Shown here in pieces: positions 8,759 through 18,042 of a stretch of DNA of 39,909 nt. Positions within the stretch are counted from its first letter, which is position 1, and each line of letters opens with the position of its first letter. Made by a program: the position numbers and the translations under genes. Source of the DNA: an uncultured Ignavibacterium sp. (lineage in GTDB: Bacteria; Bacteroidota; Ignavibacteria; Ignavibacteriales; Ignavibacteriaceae); assembly GCA_937125135.1 (NCBI GenBank), contig CAKZLD010000238.1, forward strand, positions 1 to 39,909, read 5' to 3'. The notes under the pieces were generated by a model that was not told the DNA's origin, ran no database searches, and worked only from the letters and a program-made list of their open reading frames with translations.

Positions 8759-11464
8759 TTAATAGTAATATCCGATTGAAAAATAAAAAAGAATATCACC
8801 CCAGCTAATCTGATTTTTGGGAATAGTGTTTTTTATCAAAAAACTTCTTCCAACTGAAAATTCAGCAGGACCAATTGGAGTATCAAAAGATAGAGTCGAA
8901 CCGATGCCGTGTTTTAAGTCTTTGAATCTTATCTGTTCCTGATTTTCCCAGACATTTCCTAAATCATATCTCGCAGAAATATAAGTTGGGAAGAAAATTT
9001 TAAATGGCAGTTTTAATCTATAAGAAAGTGATGTGGTGAATATCTGCCTTCCCCGATATTCAAAATCTCTCATTCCGAAAAATGAATCTTGTCCGCCTAG
9101 AGAAAAATGCTGAGAAAGAGGAAGTGTCTTATCTGCAAAGCCCCATCTGAATCTTGTCGAAATTATGTTATCTGTAAAAAGCGATAAATAATTTTTATAA
9201 TCGAAAGCAAAAACAGTATAACCAAGTTCGCTTAAGAGGAAAGATTGAGCAGTTTCGTAATAAGCATTAAAGTAAATTCCTTTTTCGGGGAATGGAAATT
9301 TATCCTGCGTATCAATTGTTGAACTGATTTTTAATGTTAGAAATTTTGTATTGTATGGCTCAACAATATTGTTAGAAAGATTTTTTATTTCATCAATCTG
9401 ATATTTGCCCTCGAAAATCAGATTTCCGAATCTTTCGACCTGAGTACCCAAAGCAAGTGAAACACCATAATTGATTTGTCTGTATTCACCGTTTACTAAT
9501 CTCGAAAAACGCGTTTCAGTTAAATTATTTGTTTGAAATGTATAAATATCTCTGAATGAATGAAACACATTTAATTTATAAGTGAAATATGTGTTGAATA
9601 TCCTGTTTGATTTATGATCAATCGAAAACAATCTGTTTCTTGTGCCCGTGAAGAAAGTTAGCCCAATTTCACTTCCGGTACCAAATAAATTTTCTTCACG
9701 AACATCAACACCAATTTGAAATTTATAATCGTTATCAATTCTGTTTGAAAATCTGATCAATCCTGTTGGCTTTTCGGTTACTATAATGTTCAGTGTATTT
9801 TGACCATTTTTTTCGGCGACAGTTATTTCCACAAATTCAAAAAGCCCTGTGCTTCGTAAATTTCTTAAACCTTTTTCAATATCTACAATCTTAAAAAAGT
9901 CGCCAACTGAAACGGGAAGTTCTCTTGTAATTACATCATGATCTGTTTTCTCATTTCCTGAAACTTCAATTTTGGATATTATGCCTTCATCAATAAACAC
10001 GATAAGTCTATTAGTTTCTTCTTCGAATCTTATTTCCTGAACTTTTGCAAGTGAAAGTCCTTCTTCTCTATAGATGGAAATTAATTTGGTTAGCGCCTCC
10101 GAAAGTTTGATTGTGCTATACGGATGATTTACAACTTCTGTAAATATCTCGTTAATGTTTGATGATGGAATCTGAGATACTCCAAATAACATCAGATTTT
10201 TAACTAAAGGATTTTTTTTCTTAATCAAGGTCAACTTTGTTTTAGTTGAATCAAAATTTGCAGTGATTGAAAGATCATCATAGTAGCCTGTGGCAAACAA
10301 TTTTTCTAATTGAATCTGAATATCGGTATTCAACACAGAATCTGAGTTTATAAAATCTTTAAAGTATAAAATCTCAGATGAATCGAAACTGCTATCAAAT
10401 TGTAAATTTTTTAAGAAAATTTTCTCGCTCGAAATCTTTTTTTGATAAATCTCATTTACTCTTTCTTTTATTTCATTAACAAACTTCAATGAATTTTCAT
10501 ATCCGAGTAAAATCAAACTATCAACTTTGGAAAAATTAGTTGATGTATAATCCTTAAGTTCAGGAGAGATTACGATATCTGCTTGAGTTAACTGTTTTTT
10601 ATTCAGCTTTCTAATTGGAATACTCACTATCTGATCAGCCACAATCCACGGATATTCAAGTTCAGATTCAGACCACAGAGGACTTGTAACATCAACAGCG
10701 ATTACATAATCAGGATTTTCTGAGCGAGCAATTTCAACAGGAACATTCGCAACTAATCCTCCATCAACAAGAATCAGAGAATCATATTTAACTGGAGCAA
10801 GGAAGAATGTTACCGATGAACTGGCTCTGAGAGCTTTACTAAGTGAACCCGAACTTAAAACGACAATATCGCCTGTTATAAGATTTGTACATACAGCTCT
10901 AAATTTCGCTCTGAGTAAATCAAAACTTTCATCTGAATGTAATGGTGCATCAAAGGTAAGAATATTTAAATAGTTAGATAATTTCTGACCATCATTAAAT
11001 GAAGTAGGAATAATCGGAGTTAATCCATCAAGTCCGAGAGTTAAAAATGATTTATCTTGAATCAATTTTTGTTCAACAAATAAATCTCTTCTCTTATCAC
11101 GGCTATTAAAAGTTAATAAATCATTCCAATCTGTATTAATTGCAATACTTTCAAGCTGATTTACAGAATACCCGGCAGAATAAAGTCCTCCGACAATTCC
11201 TCCCATACTTGTTCCAACAATAATATCAGGCTCAATTTGATTTTCAATAAAAGATTTTAAAACACCAATTTGAGATAAGCCTCTTGCCCCACCACCACTG
11301 AGTGCAAGTGAGATAACAGGTTTGTTTGCCGAAACCTTTGCGGTAAGATTGTACGGGAGTAACTTTTCCTTTTTAGGAATTTGGAAAGTGTATTCTGATT
11401 GTGGGTGTCCGTTTACAAAAAGAGTAAATATTAGAAAAAATAAAATTTTTGGAAAACGATTCAT
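8759..11464 (-). CDS. Patatin-like phospholipase with POTRA domains and Omp85 barrel (type Vd secretion-like)
   Basis: A protein of 901 residues with a signal peptide (about 1-22). The patatin domain (about 48-330) has the oxyanion GGGARG at 57-62, the nucleophile motif GTSMG with Ser86, and the DGG motif with Asp234, giving the Ser-Asp dyad of patatin lipases. Residues about 340-585 look like two or three POTRA repeats (one has ISKIEVSGNEKTDHDVITREL). A BamA-like barrel runs from about 585 to the end (SIGYYY); the loop-6 motif is changed to MRDF. The layout matches PlpD/FplA type Vd autotransported lipases but is longer than PlpD (728 aa), with extra periplasmic sequence. It starts 24 nt after yidC. 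Lipase activity is inferred from the intact dyad. Confidence 0.88.
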   Translation of the reverse strand: MNRFPKILFFLIFTLFVNGHPQSEYTFQIPKKEKLLPYNLTAKVSANKPVISLALSGGGARGLSQIGVLKSFIENQIEPDIIVGTSMGGIVGGLYSAGYSVNQLESIAINTDWNDLLTFNSRDKRRDLFVEQKLIQDKSFLTLGLDGLTPIIPTSFNDGQKLSNYLNILTFDAPLHSDESFDLLRAKFRAVCTNLITGDIVVLSSGSLSKALRASSSVTFFLAPVKYDSLILVDGGLVANVPVEIARSENPDYVIAVDVTSPLWSESELEYPWIVADQIVSIPIRKLNKKQLTQADIVISPELKDYTSTNFSKVDSLILLGYENSLKFVNEIKERVNEIYQKKISSEKIFLKNLQFDSSFDSSEILYFKDFINSDSVLNTDIQIQLEKLFATGYYDDLSITANFDSTKTKLTLIKKKNPLVKNLMLFGVSQIPSSNINEIFTEVVNHPYSTIKLSEALTKLISIYREEGLSLAKVQEIRFEEETNRLIVFIDEGIISKIEVSGNEKTDHDVITRELPVSVGDFFKIVDIEKGLRNLRSTGLFEFVEITVAEKNGQNTLNIIVTEKPTGLIRFSNRIDNDYKFQIGVDVREENLFGTGSEIGLTFFTGTRNRLFSIDHKSNRIFNTYFTYKLNVFHSFRDIYTFQTNNLTETRFSRLVNGEYRQINYGVSLALGTQVERFGNLIFEGKYQIDEIKNLSNNIVEPYNTKFLTLKISSTIDTQDKFPFPEKGIYFNAYYETAQSFLLSELGYTVFAFDYKNYLSLFTDNIISTRFRWGFADKTLPLSQHFSLGGQDSFFGMRDFEYRGRQIFTTSLSYRLKLPFKIFFPTYISARYDLGNVWENQEQIRFKDLKHGIGSTLSFDTPIGPAEFSVGRSFLIKNTIPKNQISWGDILFYFSIGYYY

Positions 11465-11488
11465 AATAAGTTCTCCCCAATTAGAGAA

Positions 11489-13327
11489 CTATTTCTTTTT
11501 TTTCTGTTGCTGTTGTTTTGCTTGTTGCTCTGCAGCTTCCATCATTCTTGCCATAAATCCTTTTTTCTTATTTGGATTAGCAACTGGAACAAGCTCTATC
11601 TCACCAGCACTTCTGTTTATGTACCACTGCTGAATTATTGAAAATAAATTAAACAAGAAATAATATAAATTAAGTCCAGAAGGAAACGACATAAACAAAA
11701 TCGTCAACATTATTGGCATAATATAGACTAATGCTTTTTGATTTGGATCTTTAATTGTCATTTTCTGCTGAACGAAAGTTGTTATGCCCATCAATAGTGC
11801 AAGTCCGCTTATCTGTTGCACACCAAAAAGAGGAATTTTAAAGCCAAGGTCATAAATAACATCCGGAGTTGATAAATCTTTTATCCAGAAAATAAATGGT
11901 TGTAAACGTAAGTCAATCGCTGATTGGAACATTCCCCATAGTGCAATAAAAATCGGCATCTGTAAAAGAATGGGAAGACACCCACCAGCTGGATTAATTC
12001 CGTATGTTGAGTAAAGTTTCATCGTTTCTTTATTCAGTTTCTGCGGATCATCTTTGAATTTCTCTTTAAGTTCAGCAATCTTTGGCTGGAGTGCCTGCAT
12101 CTTTTTCATTGATTGATAACTTGATTTTGTCAATGGATAAACCACAATTTTAATAATCAATGAAAAGATGATGATAACGATACCATAGTTTGGAATAAAA
12201 GAATGTAAAAACTGAAACAAAGGTAAAAGAACATACTCAGCAATCGGTCTAACTAGAAAAGTCAAACCAAAGAAACTTCCGAAATTAACCAACGCTATAA
12301 GATTTCTTCCTAATGTTTTTAACTCCTGATAATCAACAGGTCCGATGTAAAGTGAAAAAGAATTTTTTTCGTTAATCTGATTATTAAAAGGAAGTGTCAA
12401 TCTCAGGTCATATCTTTCAACAAGTCCGTCAAAGCCTACTTTATTTCTAATCCCCTCGATATAACCTGATTCGATTTTATCTGGCTCAGATGGAATTATT
12501 ACTGAAGCAAAATATTTATTTCTTGCAGCAATCCAATCTATTCGACCGCCGAAATTTTTAGTAACTTTTTCTCCAACCGAAGAAGCATCAACCAAAACTT
12601 GTTCTCCACCTGAAAAGACACTCGCATCTGAATAATTCGCTTCATCAACAGAATTGTGTTCAACAAATCTTACTCCGTTATCCCAAGTTATATCGAACAG
12701 GTTGTTATTTACATAATTCTGAAAATTATCAAACTCTATTTCGGATTTAATTTCATAACTATCGGAGTAGAAAACATAACTCTTTGTAATACTTCTGTTG
12801 TTTTGAAGATTTACTTTGAATTCTATTTTTACTGAATCATTGTTTTTTAATGAAACAAATGTGTTGCCATCAAAATTAAAATTAATTTCAGAAGAATTTA
12901 TTTTTATTCCGTCCTGAGTTACGAAATCAATACTAAACGAATTTCCTTTGCTGTAATTTATTAACTGGACAAAGTTATTAATCTTCTCACCGTTTGATTT
13001 TGAAGAATACCAATTCCTGAATTTTTTCAGGAAAACTTTATTAAAATTTCCGCCTTTAGTTGTCAGTTCATATCGTGCAAGATTTGTTTCAACAACTATT
13101 GTTTTGGATGGTTTATTGTCATTTTCAGATAAAAATGGTTCATTCTTTTTTGTTTGATCAATATTTACTTCATTACTGATGGTGGGTTTTTCTGTCTGCT
13201 CAACTTTTACTGTATCTTTTGATGTCGGCTGTGTCTGAATCTGAGATGGATTAGGAGCTGTAATATACAGCCATATCATCAAAATTATTCCTATCAATAT
13301 AAAAGCTAATGTAGTTTGTTTGTCCAT
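11489..13327 (-). CDS. yidC: Membrane protein insertase YidC
   Basis: A 612-residue inner-membrane insertase/chaperone that inserts proteins with or without SecYEG. There is an N-terminal membrane anchor (about 7-24, LAFILIGIILMIWLYI), a large periplasmic beta-sandwich domain (about 55-340), and the conserved C-terminal hydrophobic core (about 345-585), including the segments PNYGIVIIIFSLIIKIVVYPLT and NPAGGCLPILLQMPIFIALW. The end is a basic, Gln/Lys-rich tail (about 588-612), as in YidC proteins that touch the ribosome directly. It lies 27 nt after rnpA in the classic rpmH-rnpA-yidC order; no yidD lies between them. An AGGGA-type ribosome site precedes the ATG. Confidence 0.97.
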   Translation of the reverse strand: MDKQTTLAFILIGIILMIWLYITAPNPSQIQTQPTSKDTVKVEQTEKPTISNEVNIDQTKKNEPFLSENDNKPSKTIVVETNLARYELTTKGGNFNKVFLKKFRNWYSSKSNGEKINNFVQLINYSKGNSFSIDFVTQDGIKINSSEINFNFDGNTFVSLKNNDSVKIEFKVNLQNNRSITKSYVFYSDSYEIKSEIEFDNFQNYVNNNLFDITWDNGVRFVEHNSVDEANYSDASVFSGGEQVLVDASSVGEKVTKNFGGRIDWIAARNKYFASVIIPSEPDKIESGYIEGIRNKVGFDGLVERYDLRLTLPFNNQINEKNSFSLYIGPVDYQELKTLGRNLIALVNFGSFFGLTFLVRPIAEYVLLPLFQFLHSFIPNYGIVIIIFSLIIKIVVYPLTKSSYQSMKKMQALQPKIAELKEKFKDDPQKLNKETMKLYSTYGINPAGGCLPILLQMPIFIALWGMFQSAIDLRLQPFIFWIKDLSTPDVIYDLGFKIPLFGVQQISGLALLMGITTFVQQKMTIKDPNQKALVYIMPIMLTILFMSFPSGLNLYYFLFNLFSIIQQWYINRSAGEIELVPVANPNKKKGFMARMMEAAEQQAKQQQQKKKK

Positions 13328-13354
13328 TTTTTCCCTGAGAATTCAATGTTAAGA

Positions 13355-13762
13355 TTATGAAAACGAATCAAGCTTTTTACGAACCGACTCTAAAAGCGAT
13401 ACAACCTGATTTTCTATTTCAAAATATTTAAGTTTTGGCGAAGATGATTGATTTAAATTAATAGGAGAAAACAAAATATAAATTCTCATCCTTTTTTGTT
13501 TTGCCATTTCTATCAGATTCAATTTGTTAAGTCTATATGAATTTCGAATGAGTCTTTTAAGTCTGTTTCTCCAAACCGAATTCCCTACTTTTTTTGATAT
13601 TCCGACAGCAATCTTTACACAAGTTTTATCTGATTTTTCAGTTAAATAGATAATTTTCAGAGAGTTGTTTTTTAAGAGAACTGTTTTTCCAGACTTAAAA
13701 AGTTGATCAAATATTTTTTTCTCTTTTATTCTCTCGTTTTTCGAAAGAGAGAAAGTCTTCAC
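13355..13762 (-). CDS. rnpA: Ribonuclease P protein component
   Basis: A 135-residue basic protein that binds the RNase P RNA and helps mature tRNA 5' ends. The signature RNRLKRLIRNSYR (about 66-78) is the conserved RNR motif of the family. The start codon is GTG at 13762-13760: the overlapping ATG two bases upstream reads straight into TGA, and the rnpA frame upstream has only non-start codons before a stop, so GTG is the only reasonable choice. It begins 7 nt after the rpmH stop, and the two are surely co-transcribed. Confidence 0.94.
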   Translation of the reverse strand: MKTFSLSKNERIKEKKIFDQLFKSGKTVLLKNNSLKIIYLTEKSDKTCVKIAVGISKKVGNSVWRNRLKRLIRNSYRLNKLNLIEMAKQKRMRIYILFSPINLNQSSSPKLKYFEIENQVVSLLESVRKKLDSFS

Positions 13763-13769
13763 ATTTAAA

Positions 13770-13916
13770 TTATCTTTCGTCGCTAACTGTTAATTTTTTT
13801 CTACCTTTTGCTCTTCTTCTGGCTAAAACTGCTCTGCCATCTTTTGTTTTCATTCTTTCCCTAAAACCGTGCTTATTTTTTCTTTTTCTGTTACTCGGCT
13901 GATAAGTTCTTTTCAT
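13770..13916 (-). CDS. rpmH: Large ribosomal subunit protein bL34
   Basis: A small gene of 48 codons. The protein begins [18 protein letters not shown] and continues with [20 protein letters not shown], the near-invariant bL34 sequence, then a short tail KKLTVSDER. It is a basic protein of the 50S subunit. TTGGAGAA (GGAG at 13928-13925) lies 8 nt before the ATG and acts as ribosome binding site. It is the first gene of the operon, and the Bacteroidota-type promoter at 13949-13980 sits directly upstream. rpmH-rnpA-yidC is a conserved bacterial order, often near the origin, though I see no convincing DnaA-box cluster here. Confidence 0.97.
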   Translation of the reverse strand: MKRTYQPSNRKRKNKHGFRERMKTKDGRAVLARRRAKGRKKLTVSDER

Positions 13917-13948
13917 ATTATTTTCTCCAATTTTAATAATAAAGTGAG

Positions 13949-13980
13949 CAAAAATAGAGATTTAAAGCCTATTTAACAAG
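13949..13980 (-). promoter_or_regulatory. Bacteroidota-type promoter of the rpmH operon
   Basis: Reading the minus strand, CTTG (13980-13977) is followed after 20 nt by TATTTTTG (13956-13949). This matches the Bacteroidota housekeeping promoter form TTTG, 17-23 nt, TAnnTTTG: the -7 element is complete and the -33 element has one mismatch. Transcription would begin near 13942, giving a leader of about 25 nt before the rpmH ATG. Confidence 0.65.
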
Positions 13981-14228
13981 GATTGAAAATATGTTCAACA
14001 CCAAATAATCTTTAACCAAAACTAATATTCTAACTATACTGAGAACCGAATAAACTTTATGATAAACTAAATCCCAATTAAAAATAAACTTAGTTTATAA
14101 AATTTATCCATTATCTTCACTTTTGGTAGTTTTTACTCGATTTCTAAGTTCAACTTCAAAACCAATTAGTATTCAAATTCTTTATATTTTTGGTTATAAC
14201 TTATTATTTAATTAATCTGGTAAATAAA
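13981..14228. other. Divergent intergenic region rpmH / metG
   Basis: With the rpmH promoter, this makes a 312-bp gene-free region. It is very AT-rich. It holds three direct copies of ATAAACT at 14050-14056, 14062-14068 and 14084-14090 and one inverted copy (AGTTTAT, 14092-14098), the last two forming a 7-bp palindrome with a one-base centre. TATTTTTG at 14185-14192 could be a metG -7 element, but no -33 TTG is found at the right distance. I see no RNA gene or credible open frame. Confidence 0.5.
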
Positions 14229-16268
14229 TTGAAAAAAGAAAAGATTTTAGTTACTTCAGCTCTGCCTTATGCAAACGGACCAATTCATCTTGGTCATTTA
14301 AGCGGCGCTTATCTTCCGGCAGATATTTATGTTCGATATAAAAGATTAAACGGCGATGATGTTATTTACATTTGTGGTTCGGATGAACACGGCGTTCCGA
14401 TTACAATAAGTGCAGATAAAGAAAAAGTTTCACCACAAGTTATTATAGATCGCTATCACGAACAGAATAAAAAAGCATTCGAACGATTCGGAATGAGCTT
14501 CGATAATTATTCACGCACAAGTCTTCCAATTCACCACGAAACTGCAAAAGAATTCTTTATGAATTTTTACGAGCGTGGATTGCTGATTGAGAAAAAATCT
14601 CTGCAGTTCTATGATGAAATAGCAAAAATGTTTCTGCCCGACAGATATGTTGAGGGAACCTGTCCAAAGTGTGGTAATGAGCAAGCACGCAGTGATGAAT
14701 GTGAAGTCTGCGGTTCACTTTATGACCCTTCTGAACTTATAAATCCTGTTAGTAAAGTAAGTGGTGAACGACCTGTATTGAAAGAAACTTCTCATTGGTA
14801 CTTCCCCTTAGGAAAATATCAACCGGCACTTGAAAAGTATGTTGATGAGATGAATAAAAAGTACGGCTGGAAAGAAAATGTTCTTCAATATTGTCGCGGC
14901 TGGTTCAAAGATGGTCTGAAAGATCGTGCAATCACAAGAGATCTTGACTGGGGAATTAAAGTTCCGATTGAAGGAGTTGATGGGAAAGTAATTTATGTTT
15001 GGTTTGAAGCTGTACTTGGTTACATCTCTTCAACAAAAGAATACTCTCAAAAATGTGGTAATCCGGATTTATGGAAAAGATACTGGCAGGATGAAGACAC
15101 AAAGTATGTCGCATTCATTGGAAAAGATAATGTTGTTTTTCACACTATAATTTTTCCTGCAATTCTGATGGCATGGAATGAAGGTAACAAAGAAAAATAT
15201 TGCCTCCCTCAGAATGTTCCTGCAAATGAATTTTTGAATTTTGAAGGGAAAAAATTTTCCAAAAGTCGTGGTTGGGGAATTGACGTTGATGAATTCCTTG
15301 ATTTATTTCCTGCTGATACACTTCGTTACTGTCTCGCAGCAAATCTGCCTGAGAATCGTGACACAGATTTTTACTGGAAAGAATTTCAGCTACGGAACAA
15401 CAGCGAGCTTGCAGATATTCTTGGGAATTTCATCAATCGTACTTTCACCTTTGTTTTCAAACATTTCGATGGAAAAGTTCCTACACTCGGTAAGCTTGAA
15501 AAAATTGATGAGGAAATGATAAGAACCATTTCATCTTATCCACAAAAAATTGCTGAATTATTCGAGCAGTTCAAGATTAAAGATGGCGTAAATGAAATGA
15601 TGAATCTTGCCCGTGAAGGAAACAAATATTTCAACGACACTGAGCCGTGGAAGACTGTTAAATTAGATAAAGAAAGATGTGGCACAACTTTAAACATTTG
15701 TTTGCAAACAATTTACACACTTGCTGAATTATATTCTCCTGTTTTACCATTTTCATCTGAAAAGTTATTCAAAATGTTGAATGCAAAATCAATTGATTGG
15801 CTCGAATGTGGTAAACCCCAACTTCAGGCCGGTCATCAGCTAAATCAGGCAGAAATTCTATTTCCAAAAATTGAAGATGAAAAAATTGAATCGCAGGTAA
15901 GTAAACTCGGTTCGACTTCACAATCTGATGAAAAGAAAGATGAACTGATTAGTTATGATGACTTTATGAAAATTCAACTTCGGGTTGCGGAAGTAATTGA
16001 AGCCGAAAAAGTTAAAAAGAGTGATAAGCTATTAAAGCTGAAAGTGAAAATCGGAGACGAAGAAAGACAGGTGGTTGCTGGTATTGCTAAAAGTTATCAA
16101 CCCGAGGAACTATTACACAAAAAAGTTGTTATAGTAGCTAATTTACAGCCAGCAAAGTTGATGGGACTTGAATCCAAAGGAATGATTTTAGCTGTTGAAT
16201 CTGATTCCGGAGAATTGGAAATTTTAAGTGTATCTGAAAAAATAAAAACAGGAACAAGAGTTAAATAG
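14229..16268 (+). CDS. metG: Methionine-tRNA ligase with C-terminal tRNA-binding domain
   Basis: A 679-residue class I aminoacyl-tRNA synthetase charging tRNA-Met. It has the HIGH-type motif HLGH at 20-23, KFSKS at 342-346, and a zinc knuckle with two CxxC pairs (CPKC...CEVC) in the connective domain. The C-terminal OB-fold tRNA-binding domain (about 570-679) contains LRVAEVIEAEKVKKSDKLL and QVVAGIA, as in dimeric MetG1 proteins. I chose TTG at 14229 because the conserved start KKEKILVTSALPYANG begins there; an in-frame TTG at 14190 would add 13 unconserved residues. No Shine-Dalgarno sequence decides between them. A T9SS-exported protease gene begins 8 nt after the stop. Confidence 0.95.
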   Translation: MKKEKILVTSALPYANGPIHLGHLSGAYLPADIYVRYKRLNGDDVIYICGSDEHGVPITISADKEKVSPQVIIDRYHEQNKKAFERFGMSFDNYSRTSLPIHHETAKEFFMNFYERGLLIEKKSLQFYDEIAKMFLPDRYVEGTCPKCGNEQARSDECEVCGSLYDPSELINPVSKVSGERPVLKETSHWYFPLGKYQPALEKYVDEMNKKYGWKENVLQYCRGWFKDGLKDRAITRDLDWGIKVPIEGVDGKVIYVWFEAVLGYISSTKEYSQKCGNPDLWKRYWQDEDTKYVAFIGKDNVVFHTIIFPAILMAWNEGNKEKYCLPQNVPANEFLNFEGKKFSKSRGWGIDVDEFLDLFPADTLRYCLAANLPENRDTDFYWKEFQLRNNSELADILGNFINRTFTFVFKHFDGKVPTLGKLEKIDEEMIRTISSYPQKIAELFEQFKIKDGVNEMMNLAREGNKYFNDTEPWKTVKLDKERCGTTLNICLQTIYTLAELYSPVLPFSSEKLFKMLNAKSIDWLECGKPQLQAGHQLNQAEILFPKIEDEKIESQVSKLGSTSQSDEKKDELISYDDFMKIQLRVAEVIEAEKVKKSDKLLKLKVKIGDEERQVVAGIAKSYQPEELLHKKVVIVANLQPAKLMGLESKGMILAVESDSGELEILSVSEKIKTGTRVK

Positions 16269-16276
16269 GAATTTAT

Positions 16277-18007
16277 ATGAATAGAATTCTCATTTTGTTT
16301 ATTACTACTTTTAGTCTGATTTTTGCCCAAAGCCCAATGAATAAGATTTCTCAGAATCTTGCTTCAAAATTTCATACACAATCATCCAATCATACATTTC
16401 ACATTTGGGTTTATTTCACAGATAAAGGTGAGCAGATTGAAAATTACTTTTCTAATCCCTCATCTGTAGTTTCAGAGAAAAGTTTAATTAGAAGGCAGAA
16501 AGTCAATTTATCAATTGACTTTTCAGATCTACCAGTAAATAAATCTTACATTGAACAAATCAAATCATTTGGTTTTGAAATCAAACAAAAATCGAGATGG
16601 TTTAATGCTGTAAGTGGATTTGCCAATAAATCAGTAATAAACGAAATATCAAAACTTGGTTTCGTAAAGAAGATTGATATTGTAAAATCATTCTCAAAAT
16701 CAAAATCTAATTTGGAATTTGAAGAGAGTGTTTTCTTAGAAACCCAAAAACAAATTCAGCCAGAAAATACTTTTCTACTTGATTATGGTAACTCTTTCGC
16801 ACAAGTAAATCAAATCAATGTTCCGGCAGTTCATAACCTTGGCTACAATGGAAACGGAGTTACAATTTGTGTAATGGATGCTGGATTTAATAATCTTGCT
16901 CACGTTGTCTTTAGTACGATTGATATTTTAGCAACTTGGGATTTTGTAAATGGCGATCCAAATGTTGGTGATGAAAATGATATGGGAAGCGGTTCACATG
17001 GAACTTATGTACTTTCTGTTCTTGGAGGATATGCTCCCGGTTATTTAATTGGTCCCGCATATCGAGCAAAATTTTTATTAGCTAAAACAGAGAACACAGA
17101 CAGTGAAACCCCTGTTGAAGAAGATAACTGGGTTGCTGCATTAGAGTGGGCTGACAGTATCGGTGTTGATTTGACTTCAACATCTCTCGGTTATTTAGAT
17201 TATGATTTTCCGTTCACAAGTTATACTTGGCAAAATATGGATGGTAATACCGCACTCATAACAAGAGCAGCAGATCTTGCAGTTAAAAAAGGAATTGTTG
17301 TAGTAAATTCAGCAGGTAATGAAGGAAGCAGAGGGACACCAAATACTTTAATGGCTCCTGCTGATGGAGATAGTGTTTTTGCAATTGGTGCTGTTGATAA
17401 TACCGGTTTAAGAGTTTCTTTTAGTTCTTATGGACCAACTGTGGATGGAAGAATTAAACCGGATTTTATGGCAATGGGAACAGGAGTGGTTGCTGCAAGA
17501 GCATTTAACCAAACTCAATATACTACTGTAAGTGGAACATCATTCAGCTGTCCACTTACTTCAGGAGCGATTGCTTTATTGCTTCAGGCTAATCCAAATC
17601 TAACTCCGATTCAATTGCGAAATATTTTAAGACAAACTTCATCACGAAGTAGTAATCCGGATAATTATTATGGCTGGGGAATAATAAACACACTTTCGGC
17701 ATTAAATCAGATACTGGGAGTAGAAGAGAATTCTATTCCAAATGAGTTCGCACTTTTTCAAAACTATCCTAACCCTTTCAATCCTTCTACAATAATTAGT
17801 TGGAAGATGGCAGAGAGTGGTTGGGTGTCGATAAAGTTATACAACTCACTTGGTCAGGAATTAGAAACGATTGTTGATGACTATTATGATAATGGCATTC
17901 ATTCAAAAACTTTCTCAGCTCCTCCCAAACTTTCAAGTGGAGTATATTTCTACCAGATAAAATCGGGTAATTTTATTGATACAAAAAAGATGATACTTAC
18001 AAGATGA
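16277..18007 (+). CDS. Subtilisin-like (S8) serine protease with T9SS sorting domain
   Basis: A 576-residue exported protease. The signal peptide is about 1-17 (ILILFITTFSLIFAQS). An inhibitor-like prodomain (about 40-145) precedes the peptidase domain (about 175-475) with the catalytic triad Asp201 (VMDAGF), His241 (GSGSHGT) and Ser422 (SGTSFSCP); the oxyanion Asn lies in NSAGNEG. The C-terminal ~85 residues are a T9SS type A sorting domain, with NYPNPFNPST, a central LYNSLGQE strand and a SSGVYFYQIKSG strand, ending KKMILTR. The type IX system would cross the outer membrane with this domain and remove it; no T9SS machinery gene is in the window. AGGA at 16267-16270 lies 6 nt before the ATG, overlapping the metG stop, so it is probably translated from the metG transcript. 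Confidence 0.93.
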   Translation: MNRILILFITTFSLIFAQSPMNKISQNLASKFHTQSSNHTFHIWVYFTDKGEQIENYFSNPSSVVSEKSLIRRQKVNLSIDFSDLPVNKSYIEQIKSFGFEIKQKSRWFNAVSGFANKSVINEISKLGFVKKIDIVKSFSKSKSNLEFEESVFLETQKQIQPENTFLLDYGNSFAQVNQINVPAVHNLGYNGNGVTICVMDAGFNNLAHVVFSTIDILATWDFVNGDPNVGDENDMGSGSHGTYVLSVLGGYAPGYLIGPAYRAKFLLAKTENTDSETPVEEDNWVAALEWADSIGVDLTSTSLGYLDYDFPFTSYTWQNMDGNTALITRAADLAVKKGIVVVNSAGNEGSRGTPNTLMAPADGDSVFAIGAVDNTGLRVSFSSYGPTVDGRIKPDFMAMGTGVVAARAFNQTQYTTVSGTSFSCPLTSGAIALLLQANPNLTPIQLRNILRQTSSRSSNPDNYYGWGIINTLSALNQILGVEENSIPNEFALFQNYPNPFNPSTIISWKMAESGWVSIKLYNSLGQELETIVDDYYDNGIHSKTFSAPPKLSSGVYFYQIKSGNFIDTKKMILTR

Positions 18008-18042
18008 TTTTATAGATTAATAAATCCTCGTAAAAGTCAATT

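Noticed and set aside
11322-11633. Plus-strand open frame across the patatin/yidC junction
   Set aside because: It is antisense to the patatin signal region and the YidC tail, with low-complexity Cys/Phe translation from the yidC Lys/Gln codons.
14101-14115. DnaA box / replication origin next to rpmH
   Set aside because: TTATCCATT at 14104-14112 differs from TTATCCACA in the last two bases and stands alone; no cluster, dnaA or dnaN is seen.
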